Origin: an uncultured Streptococcus sp.
GTDB taxonomy: Bacteria; Bacillota; Bacilli; Lactobacillales; Streptococcaceae
Reading direction: 5' to 3'
NCBI GenBank assembly: GCA_916048145.1
Contig: CAJZGT010000091.1
Span: 1 to 5,256 of the forward strand
DNA length: 5,256 bases
Shown piece by piece: positions 1 through 5,256 of the stretch. A program made the translations under genes and the position numbers. Below the pieces are notes generated by a model, which saw only the letters and a list, made by a program, of their open reading frames with translations, did not search any database and was not told the origin of the DNA. Each line of letters starts with the position of its first letter. Positions within the stretch are counted from its first letter, which is position 1.

Positions 1-27
1 AAATTTCACGTTATTCTTCTTTCTAAA

Positions 28-57
28 GGTGGTGCGAAGCCACCCTATAGGGCTTAG
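28..57. other. Competing GC-rich hairpins at left edge
   Basis: Three overlapping, mutually exclusive stems are visible. GGTGGT (28-33) pairs with GCCACC (39-44), with one U-G pair and a GCGAA loop. AAGCC (37-41) pairs with GGCTT (51-55). CCC (43-45) pairs with GGG (50-52) around TATA. A T-rich stretch follows (58-75). On the + strand this could be the terminator of a gene lying left of the window, or a small structured RNA. I do not recognise a family, and the rest of 1-206 shows no supported gene. Confidence 0.25.
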
Positions 58-125
58 TTTATACTTTTCTTTTTATGACGTATTTTCATATACTGGATAT
101 AAAATCGTGTTGCTTCTTTTCCACA

Positions 126-147
126 AAAGAAAAGTACTGTTTTCTTT
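126..147 (-). terminator. Weak A/T hairpin downstream of the OFA transporter
   Basis: AAAGAAAA (126-133) and TTTTCTTT (140-147) form a perfect 8-bp inverted repeat with a 6-base loop. It lies about 60 bases past the transporter stop codon on the minus strand. The stem has only one G-C pair, and the T-tract after it on the minus strand is interrupted, so termination would be inefficient. It is the best candidate I can see for ending the leftward transcript, but it may be a chance product of A/T-rich sequence. Confidence 0.25.
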
Positions 148-206
148 GCAACCTATCTAGTATAACACAAGACCAGAGCAAAAGATAGCCTAATTTCTCT
201 AGAAAA

Positions 207-1433
207 TCATGTAAGCGGTTTTTGGCTTTCCTTTTTGATTGAACGACCTAGATAATAAGACAAAGCCAAGGCTATACTATATAAAATGAGAAAAACGAAC
301 AAGGTTTGTGTGTAAGAATGAGCCATTTTATAAGTCTCTGCTAATAAAATAGGCCCTGCTAAACCAGCCATTGCCCAAGCTGTTAAAATATATCCATGCA
401 GAGCGGCCAATTCCTTGGTTCCAAAAATATCACTAAGATAAGCCGGAATCAAAGAAAAACCAGCTCCATAGCAAGTCATCAAAATAGACATAGCGACTAC
501 AAATAAAACGGAATCTGTAAAGAGCCAAAGTGAGAGAGAAAAGAAAAGATTGACAAGCAGCAATATACTAAAGGTTAGAGGGCGACCGATATAGTCAGAC
601 AAACTCGCCCAGAGCAAACGACCAAACCCATTGAAAATCCCTAAAACGCCCACCATTACTGCTGCATGACTTGTAGACAAGCTAGCCATCTCCTGTGCCA
701 TTGGTGATGCCGCTGAAATTAAGCCTAAACCACAAGCTATGTTGATAAAGAAAATAATCCAAAGTATATAAAACCGATTGCTTTTCAGGGCCTGATTCGC
801 AGCCATTCCTTGCGTCAAAGAGGCTGTTTTTTCTTTCCCTGAAACAGATAAAATTGCAAGCTCTTGCTCATTTGGACGCTTAATGAATTGTGAAGCTAGG
901 AGCATGATAATAAAGTAACTTGCACCTAAAATATAAAAAGTTTCTACAAGCCCTACTCCTGCGATGAGATGTTGCGCTATGGGACTAGTCAATAAAGAAG
1001 CAAAACCAAACCCCATAATCGCTAAACCTGTTGCGAGACCACGTTTATCAGGAAACCATTTTATAATCGTTGACACAGGGGTAATATAGCCTGCTCCCAA
1101 ACCAAGCCCACCTAAAATGCCATAAGCGAGATACAGCAACCACAGCTCCTGACGGTCTATTGCAAATCCTGTTAAGATATTTCCACCTGCGTATAGAAAA
1201 GCAGATAGACTCCCCATGACTCTCGGACCAAATTTTTCTACCAAACGCCCCATAAATGCAGCCGATAATCCCAAACAAAAGATTGCTAGACTAAATGCAA
1301 AGGCAACAGAAGCCTGATCCCATCCCGTTTTTTCAATAATAGGGTTACGATAAACACTCCAAGCATAAGTCGAACCCAGCATTAAGTGTAAAATGACCCC
1401 AGCAAAGGCAATAATATAACGATTCAATTTCAT
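207..1433 (-). CDS. OFA-family MFS transporter (oxalate/formate antiporter-like)
   Basis: A 408-residue integral membrane protein with about 12 hydrophobic helices, the usual length for the OFA branch of the major facilitator superfamily. Its likely job is moving a small carboxylate across the cell membrane, but the substrate is unknown. Visible hallmarks are an N-terminal helix ending in STYAWSVYRNP (21-31), the MFS loop motif GRLVEKFGPR (62-71), WFPDKRGLATG (126-136) after helix 4, a polar central loop (about 183-220), and GRLLWASLSDYIGR (271-284), which repeats the loop motif in the second half. Aligned by eye to Oxalobacter OxlT from memory, its key TM8 arginine is kept (R272), but the TM11 lysine that binds oxalate appears to be W353. 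The usual label oxalate/formate antiporter is therefore doubtful. The ATG start follows AGGAGG, and the stop is TGA. It is divergent from har and appears monocistronic. The family call is secure; the substrate is not. Confidence 0.93.
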   Translation of the reverse strand: MKLNRYIIAFAGVILHLMLGSTYAWSVYRNPIIEKTGWDQASVAFAFSLAIFCLGLSAAFMGRLVEKFGPRVMGSLSAFLYAGGNILTGFAIDRQELWLLYLAYGILGGLGLGAGYITPVSTIIKWFPDKRGLATGLAIMGFGFASLLTSPIAQHLIAGVGLVETFYILGASYFIIMLLASQFIKRPNEQELAILSVSGKEKTASLTQGMAANQALKSNRFYILWIIFFINIACGLGLISAASPMAQEMASLSTSHAAVMVGVLGIFNGFGRLLWASLSDYIGRPLTFSILLLVNLFFSLSLWLFTDSVLFVVAMSILMTCYGAGFSLIPAYLSDIFGTKELAALHGYILTAWAMAGLAGPILLAETYKMAHSYTQTLFVFLILYSIALALSYYLGRSIKKESQKPLT

Positions 1434-1437
1434 AAAA

Positions 1438-1443
1438 CCTCCT
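1438..1443 (-). promoter_or_regulatory. Ribosome binding site of the OFA transporter
   Basis: On the minus strand AGGAGG lies four bases before the ATG at 1433. The match to the anti-Shine-Dalgarno sequence is perfect, but the spacing is shorter than the common 5-9 bases. It supports this ATG as the start, which also places the first membrane helix at the very N-terminus, as in relatives. Confidence 0.8.
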
Positions 1444-1460
1444 ATTTTCGAACATTTATT

Positions 1461-1483
1461 CTATCTTATATAAAAATAGATAG
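1461..1483. repeat. Short inverted repeat upstream of the OFA transporter
   Basis: CTATCT (1461-1466) is mirrored by AGATAG (1478-1483) across 11 A/T-only bases. It covers the predicted -10 and start-site region of the leftward promoter, so it could be an operator. The arms are only six bases in A/T-rich DNA, so chance is a real alternative. Confidence 0.2.
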
Positions 1484-1508
1484 GATTTTAGTTTATCAAG
1501 CTTGTCAA
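1480..1508 (-). promoter_or_regulatory. Putative promoter of the OFA transporter
   Basis: Reading leftward, a perfect TTGACA -35 box occupies 1508-1503. It is followed by a 17-bp spacer and a poor -10, TCCTAT (1485-1480). Transcription would start near 1473, giving a leader of about 40 bases. A better -10 alone, TAGAAT (1463-1458), has no good -35. The weak -10 suggests low or activator-dependent expression, and the exact promoter is uncertain. Confidence 0.4.
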
Positions 1509-1509
1509 A
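1492..1509. repeat. Imperfect palindrome over the leftward -35 box
   Basis: The core CAAGCTTG (1497-1504) is a perfect 8-bp palindrome. It is flanked by TTT (1492-1494) and AAA (1507-1509), giving an 18-bp symmetrical site with two mismatched positions per arm. It overlaps the TTGACA box of the leftward gene, where a dimeric repressor would block that promoter. No known regulator consensus is recognised. Confidence 0.3.
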
Positions 1510-1570
1510 AAATTACTATTTTTTTGTCTGGAAATCGTTTTTATCTTTTTCTGTCTTTTTCGTAGCAGAA

Positions 1571-1601
1571 TTGTGCAAAAGTTTTTTTCTTGTGCTAGAA
1601 T
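1571..1601 (+). promoter_or_regulatory. Promoter of har (extended -10)
   Basis: The -10 TAGAAT (1596-1601) is preceded by TGC (1593-1595), giving a TGn-extended -10. A -35-like TTGTGC (1571-1576) sits 19 bp upstream, longer than ideal, and the extended -10 would compensate. Transcription would begin near 1608, leaving a leader of about 19 bases with the ribosome site. Upstream lie several T5-T7 tracts (1538-1560) that could act as an UP-like or curved element. Confidence 0.65.
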
Positions 1602-1626
1602 GAAATGCGAATAGGAGGAACTCTAA

Positions 1627-2943
1627 ATGTTAACTTATGATTTAATCGTTATCGGATTTGGTAAAGCTGGTAAAACACTAGCAGGTAAATTGGCTTCAGC
1701 TGGCAAAAAAGTTGCCCTCGTTGAACGTAGCAAAGCTATGTATGGTGGAACTTGTATCAACATTGGTTGTATCCCAACTAAGACTTTGCTTGTTGCTGCT
1801 GAGAAGGACTTGTCTTTTGAAGAAGTGATTGCTACCAAAAACACTATCACTGGTCGCCTCAACGGTAAAAACTATGCTACTGTTGCTGGTACAGGCGTGG
1901 ACATCTTTGATGCGGAAGCTCACTTCCTTTCAAATAAAGTCATCGAAATCCAAGCTGGTGATGAAAAGAAAGAACTAACTGCTGAAACAATCGTCATCAA
2001 CACTGGTGCTGTTTCAAACGTCTTGCCAATCCCTGGACTTGCTACAAGCAAAAACGTCTTTGACTCAACAGGTATTCAAAACTTGGACAAATTGCCTGAA
2101 AAACTTGGAATTCTTGGTGGAGGAAATATCGGTCTTGAATTTGCTGGTCTTTACAACAAACTTGGAAGCAAGGTTACAGTTCTAGATGCCTTGGATACTT
2201 TCCTACCTCGTGCAGAACCTTCCATCGCAGCTCTTGCTAAGCAATATATGGAAGAAGACGGTATTGAATTGCTTCAAAATGTCCGCACTACTGAAATCAA
2301 AAACGATGGTGACCAAGTGCTCCTTGTAACTGAAAACGAAACTTACCGTTTCGACGCCCTTCTCTACTCAACTGGACGCAAACCAAATGTAGAACCACTT
2401 CAACTTGAAAATACAGATATTGAACTAACTGAACGTGGTGCTATTAAAGTAGACAAGCATTGTCAAACAAACGTTCCTGGTGTCTTTGCAGTTGGAGATG
2501 TCAACGGTGGCCTTCAATTTACTTACATTTCACTTGATGACTTCCGTGTTGTTTACAGCTACCTTGCTGGAGATGGCAGCTACACACTTGAAGACCGTCT
2601 CAATGTACCAAATACTATGTTCATCACACCTGCACTTTCACAAGTTGGTTTGACTGAAAGCCAAGCAGCTGATTTGAAACTTCCATACGCTGTTAAGGAA
2701 ATCCCTGTTGCAGCAATGCCTCGTGGTCACGTAAATGGAGACCTTCGCGGAGCCTTCAAAGCTGTTGTTAATACTGAAACAAAAGAAATTCTTGGAGCAA
2801 GCATCTTCTCAGAAGGTTCTCAAGAAATCATCAACATCATCACTGTTGCTATGGACAACAAGATTCCTTACACTTACTTCACAAAACAAATCTTCACTCA
2901 CCCAACCTTGGCTGAGAACTTGAATGACTTGTTTGCGATTTAA
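1627..2943 (+). CDS. har: FAD-dependent disulfide reductase, RclA/Har type (hypothiocyanous acid reductase)
   Basis: A 438-residue cytosolic class I pyridine nucleotide-disulfide oxidoreductase. The FAD motif is IGFGKAGKTLA (9-19). The redox cysteine pair is C43 and C48 in GGTCINIGCIPTK. The nucleotide-binding motif is GILGGGNIGLEFA (161-173), with D187 at the end of the following strand, which suggests a preference for NADH. The second FAD contact is GVFAVGDVNG (285-294), and the C-terminal dimer domain ends in HPTLAENLNDLF (425-436), with the H425/E430 pair. The whole sequence closely follows E. coli RclA, a hypothiocyanite reductase also reported to reduce Cu(II), and matches pneumococcal Har, shown to reduce HOSCN to thiocyanate. 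Lipoamide dehydrogenase is excluded by the RclA-type sequence and the absence of partner genes. AGGAGG (1613-1618) lies 8 bases before the ATG. Codons are strongly biased, suggesting high expression. It is a single-gene unit ended by the terminator at 2964-2990. Confidence 0.92.
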   Translation: MLTYDLIVIGFGKAGKTLAGKLASAGKKVALVERSKAMYGGTCINIGCIPTKTLLVAAEKDLSFEEVIATKNTITGRLNGKNYATVAGTGVDIFDAEAHFLSNKVIEIQAGDEKKELTAETIVINTGAVSNVLPIPGLATSKNVFDSTGIQNLDKLPEKLGILGGGNIGLEFAGLYNKLGSKVTVLDALDTFLPRAEPSIAALAKQYMEEDGIELLQNVRTTEIKNDGDQVLLVTENETYRFDALLYSTGRKPNVEPLQLENTDIELTERGAIKVDKHCQTNVPGVFAVGDVNGGLQFTYISLDDFRVVYSYLAGDGSYTLEDRLNVPNTMFITPALSQVGLTESQAADLKLPYAVKEIPVAAMPRGHVNGDLRGAFKAVVNTETKEILGASIFSEGSQEIINIITVAMDNKIPYTYFTKQIFTHPTLAENLNDLFAI

Positions 2944-2963
2944 ATTGAGATTTAATCATATCG

Positions 2964-2990
2964 AACAGCCCTCTGTGGGCTGTTTTTATT
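2964..2990 (+). terminator. Intrinsic terminator of har
   Basis: AACAGCCC (2964-2971) and GGGCTGTT (2977-2984) form an 8-bp stem with a TCTGT loop, running directly into TTTTT (2983-2987) and TATT. It lies 20 bases after the har stop codon. There is no A-tract on the other side, so it works only for rightward transcription. It separates har from murT-gatD. Confidence 0.9.
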
Positions 2991-3007
2991 TCTGCGGAAC
3001 CTCAAAT

Positions 3008-3035
3008 CTGTCTTTTCCCTCTTTTATGATATAAT
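3008..3035 (+). promoter_or_regulatory. Promoter of murT-gatD, positioned for a leaderless mRNA
   Basis: A perfect -10 TATAAT (3030-3035) is preceded by TGA (3027-3029), making an extended -10. The -35 is weak: CTGTCT (3008-3013) with a 16-bp spacer. The -10 ends six bases before the murT ATG at 3042, so the normal start point (about 7 bases downstream) falls on or next to the A of that ATG. No Shine-Dalgarno sequence lies between them. Confidence 0.8.
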
Positions 3036-3041
3036 AGAAAC

Positions 3042-4385
3042 ATGAAATTAAAAACTACTTTGGGCCTTCTTGCTGGGCGTTCTTCCCACTTCATTTTAAG
3101 CCGTCTTGGCCGTGGAAGTACGCTTCCAGGAAAACTCGCCCTTCAATTTGATAAAGATATTTTACAAAACCTAGCTAAGAACTACGAGATTGTCGTGGTC
3201 ACTGGAACCAACGGAAAAACCTTGACAACTGCCCTCACTGTCGGCATTTTAAAAGAGGTTTATGGTCAAGTTCTGACCAACCCAAGCGGTGCCAACATGA
3301 TCACAGGAATTGCGACAACCTTCTTAACAGCCAAATCTTCTAAAACTGGGAAAAATATTGCCGTCCTAGAAATTGATGAAGCCAGTCTATCTCGTATCTG
3401 TGACTATATCCAGCCAAGCCTTTTTGTCATCACGAATATCTTCCGTGACCAGATGGACCGCTATGGTGAGATTTACACAACTTACAAGATGATTTTGGAT
3501 GCCATTCGTAAAGTGCCTACTGCCACTGTTCTTCTTAATGGAGACAGTCCACTTTTCTACAAGCCAGCTATTCCAAATCCTGTAGAGTATTTTGGTTTTG
3601 ACTTGGAGAAAGGCCCCGCCCAACTAGCTCACTACAATACCGAAGGGATTCTCTGTCCTGACTGTCAAGGCATCCTCAAATACGAGCACAATACCTATGC
3701 AAACTTAGGTGCCTATATCTGTGAAGGCTGCGGATGTAAACGTCCTGATCTCGACTATCGCTTGACAGACTTGGTTGAGTTGACCAACAATCGCTCTCGC
3801 TTTGTCATTGACGGACAAGAATATGGTATCCAAATCGGTGGACTCTACAATATCTATAACGCCCTAGCTGCGGTTGCCATCGCCCGTTTTCTTGGTGCAG
3901 ATTCACAACTAATCAAGCAAGGATTTGATAAGAGCCGTGCTGTCTTTGGACGCCAAGAAACCTTCCATATCGGTGACAAGGAATGTACCCTTGTCTTGAT
4001 TAAAAATCCAGTCGGTGCGACCCAAGCTATCGAGATGATTAAACTAGCTCCTTACCCATTTAGCCTATCTGTCCTCCTAAATGCCAACTATGCAGATGGA
4101 ATTGACACTAGCTGGATCTGGGATGCTGATTTTGAACAAATCACTGAGATGGATATTCCAGAAATTAACGCTGGAGGTGTTCGCCATTCTGAAATTGCTC
4201 GTCGTCTACGAGTAACAGGCTATCCAGCTGAGAAAATCACTGAAACAAGCAATCTGGAACAGGTTCTCAAGACAATTGAGAACCAGGACTGCAAGCATGC
4301 TTATATTCTGGCAACCTATACTGCTATGCTGGAATTCCGCGAACTGCTGGCTAGTCGTCAGATTGTTAGAAAGGAGATGAACTAA
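3042..4385 (+). CDS. murT: Lipid II isoglutaminyl synthase, Mur ligase subunit MurT
   Basis: A 447-residue cytosolic Mur ligase-like subunit. With GatD it uses ATP and glutamine-derived ammonia to amidate the alpha-carboxyl of D-Glu in lipid II, giving D-isoglutamine. The P-loop is VTGTNGKT (53-60). Further Mur ligase motifs are LEIDEAS (109-115) and [13 protein letters not shown] (131-143). A Cys4 zinc-ribbon insert has pairs C205/C208 and C227/C230, with an extra C232. The C-terminal DUF1727 domain holds D355 in [10 protein letters not shown] (352-361), the aspartate reported to complete the GatD catalytic triad. Length and N-terminus ([11 protein letters not shown]...LPGKLALQF) are typical, which supports the ATG at 3042 although no ribosome site precedes it. 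This start fits translation from a leaderless mRNA. The stop overlaps the gatD start by one base. The gene is essential or important in pneumococcus and related species, where lower amidation impairs cross-linking and beta-lactam resistance. Confidence 0.96.
   Translation: MKLKTTLGLLAGRSSHFILSRLGRGSTLPGKLALQFDKDILQNLAKNYEIVVVTGTNGKTLTTALTVGILKEVYGQVLTNPSGANMITGIATTFLTAKSSKTGKNIAVLEIDEASLSRICDYIQPSLFVITNIFRDQMDRYGEIYTTYKMILDAIRKVPTATVLLNGDSPLFYKPAIPNPVEYFGFDLEKGPAQLAHYNTEGILCPDCQGILKYEHNTYANLGAYICEGCGCKRPDLDYRLTDLVELTNNRSRFVIDGQEYGIQIGGLYNIYNALAAVAIARFLGADSQLIKQGFDKSRAVFGRQETFHIGDKECTLVLIKNPVGATQAIEMIKLAPYPFSLSVLLNANYADGIDTSWIWDADFEQITEMDIPEINAGGVRHSEIARRLRVTGYPAEKITETSNLEQVLKTIENQDCKHAYILATYTAMLEFRELLASRQIVRKEMN
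4371..4376 (+). promoter_or_regulatory. gatD ribosome binding site inside murT
   Basis: AAGGAG lies within the last murT codons (encoding RKEMN), 8 bases before the gatD ATG. With the TAATG stop/start overlap, ribosomes finishing murT can restart at once. This would favour balanced amounts of the two subunits of the complex. Confidence 0.85.
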
Positions 4386-5167
4386 TGGTTTATACTTCAC
4401 TTTCCTCAAAAGATGGCAATTACCCTTATCAGCTCAACATTGCCCACCTCTACGGAAATCTCATGAATACCTATGGGGACAATGGAAACATCCTCATGCT
4501 CAAGTATGTGGCTGAAAAACTGGGAGCCCATGTGACGGTTGACATCGTTTCACTTCATGATGATTTTGATGAAAATCACTATGACATCGCCTTTTTCGGT
4601 GGTGGTCAAGACTTTGAACAAAGTATTATTGCAGACGACCTACCTGCCAAAAAAGAAAGCATTGACAACTACATCCAAAACGACGGTGTGGTTCTGGCTA
4701 TCTGCGGTGGTTTCCAACTATTGGGTCAATATTATATTGAAGCTTCAGGGAGACGTATCGAAGGGCTAGGTGTCATGGGCCACTACACCCTCAACCAGAC
4801 CAATAACCGTTTTATCGGTGACATCAAGATTCACAATGAAGATTTCGATGAAACCTACTATGGATTTGAAAACCATCAGGGACGTACCTTCCTCTCAGAT
4901 GACCAAAAACCACTGGGACAGGTTGTCTATGGAAATGGAAATAACGAAGAAAAGGTCGGCGAAGGGGTTCATTATAAGAATGTCTTTGGTTCCTACTTCC
5001 ACGGACCTATCCTCTCTCGTAATGCCAATCTAGCTTATCGCCTAGTCACTACTGCCCTCAAGAAGAAATATGGTCAGGACATTCAACTCCCTGCTTATGA
5101 GGACATTCTCAGCCAAGAAATCGCTGAAGAATACAGCGACGTCAAAAGCAAGGCTGACTTTTCTTAA
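4385..5167 (+). CDS. gatD: Lipid II isoglutaminyl synthase, glutamine amidotransferase subunit GatD
   Basis: A 260-residue class I glutamine amidotransferase, CobB/CobQ-like, that hydrolyses glutamine and passes ammonia to MurT for lipid II amidation. The strand-loop [10 protein letters not shown] (70-79) is typical of the family. The nucleophile is C107 in [11 protein letters not shown] (104-114), and the catalytic histidine is H206 in GSYFHGP (202-208). The glutamate that normally completes a class I triad is absent after H206; in this family an aspartate from MurT (D355 here) supplies it. R142 in NNRFIGD is probably the glutamine-binding arginine described for S. aureus GatD (R128), by position only. 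Length matches pneumococcal GatD. The start ATG overlaps the murT stop (TAATG) and has its own AAGGAG. The C-terminal tail (about 238-260) is acidic and polar. No intrinsic terminator is visible before the insertion-sequence end at 5204. Confidence 0.96.
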   Translation: MVYTSLSSKDGNYPYQLNIAHLYGNLMNTYGDNGNILMLKYVAEKLGAHVTVDIVSLHDDFDENHYDIAFFGGGQDFEQSIIADDLPAKKESIDNYIQNDGVVLAICGGFQLLGQYYIEASGRRIEGLGVMGHYTLNQTNNRFIGDIKIHNEDFDETYYGFENHQGRTFLSDDQKPLGQVVYGNGNNEEKVGEGVHYKNVFGSYFHGPILSRNANLAYRLVTTALKKKYGQDIQLPAYEDILSQEIAEEYSDVKSKADFS

Positions 5168-5203
5168 ACAAAAGGAAATTATATCAAAGAACTCTGTTAT
5201 CTT

Positions 5204-5256
5204 GGCTCTTTGTCAACTGTAGTGGGTTGAAGAAAAGCTAAGATCGAGAAAGGACG
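5204..5256. mobile_element. End of an ISL3-family insertion sequence (partial, IS1167/IS1193-like)
   Basis: From 5204 the sequence begins GGCTCTTTGTCAACTG and continues through AGTGGGTTGAAG. I recognise this as the terminal inverted repeat and outer end of ISL3-family elements common in pneumococcus and S. mitis. ISL3 ends start with GG and create 8-bp target duplications, so GTTATCTT (5196-5203) would be the duplicated target if the element is intact. The final GAGAAAGGACG (5246-5256) looks like the left arm of a hairpin continuing outside. In related elements, as I recall, a complementary CGTCCTTTC follows, and then the 3' end of a transposase gene reading back toward gatD. No transposase codons lie inside the window. 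It may instead be a truncated remnant. Confidence 0.55.

Noticed and set aside
1..57. Open frame reaching the left edge, ending at TAG 55-57
   Set aside because: Only 18 codons and lying on the GC-rich hairpins; no recognisable protein end.
75..188. Small rightward ORF of 37 codons starting ATG at 75
   Set aside because: No ribosome site, an odd composition rich in Cys and Phe, and convergent with the transporter gene; most likely chance.
1550..1559. TCTGTCTTTT shared with 3007-3016 upstream of murT as a common regulatory motif
   Set aside because: A 10-base match in T/C-rich DNA is expected by chance; its position relative to the two promoters differs.
1571..1588. Rex (redox) operator at the har promoter
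   Set aside because: TTGTG starts the match, but the mirrored CACAA half is missing.
1434..1626. CodY box, BOX or RUP repeat, or CiaR site in the divergent region
   Set aside because: None of the remembered consensus sequences is present in recognisable form.
1627..2943. Mercuric reductase or lipoamide dehydrogenase identity
   Set aside because: No metal-binding N-terminal domain or C-terminal vicinal cysteines, no dehydrogenase-complex neighbours, and the sequence follows RclA throughout.
5185..5212. CAAAGA/TCTTTG inverted repeat as the gatD terminator
   Set aside because: Six A/T-rich pairs around a 16-base loop with no T-run after it; the right arm is part of the insertion-sequence end.

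Overview
The window looks like chromosomal DNA of a mitis-group streptococcus, with Streptococcus pneumoniae or a very close relative (S. mitis, S. pseudopneumoniae) as best guess. The basis is low-GC DNA, TGn-extended -10 promoters, strong AGGAGG ribosome sites, and four proteins whose sequence, length and order match what I recall of the pneumococcal oxlT-like / har / murT / gatD neighbourhood. No database search was possible.

Layout. Positions 1-206 contain no convincing gene, only a GC-rich set of competing hairpins at the left edge and a weak A/T hairpin. A leftward gene (207-1433) encodes a 12-helix transporter of the major facilitator superfamily, OFA (oxalate/formate antiporter-like) branch. 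A 193-bp divergent regulatory region (1434-1626) separates it from a rightward flavoprotein disulfide reductase (1627-2943). That protein closely resembles E. coli RclA and matches pneumococcal Har, the hypothiocyanous acid reductase. A clear intrinsic terminator (2964-2990) ends that unit. A new promoter with a perfect extended -10 then starts the murT-gatD operon (3042-5167), whose two genes overlap by one base.

How the genes work together. MurT and GatD form one enzyme that amidates the alpha-carboxyl of D-Glu in lipid II to D-isoglutamine, a step needed for efficient peptidoglycan cross-linking. Har detoxifies the peroxidase-derived oxidant HOSCN in host secretions and acts independently of cell-wall synthesis. 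The OFA transporter faces Har across a shared control region, but its substrate is unknown and a link to Har is only positional.

Right edge. From about 5204 to the window end the sequence looks like the terminal inverted repeat of an ISL3-family insertion sequence (IS1167/IS1193-like), starting 36 bp after gatD. The most notable sequence observation is that the murT promoter -10 ends only six bases before the ATG and no Shine-Dalgarno sequence is present, so murT is probably translated from a leaderless mRNA. I see no wholly undescribed multi-gene system here.
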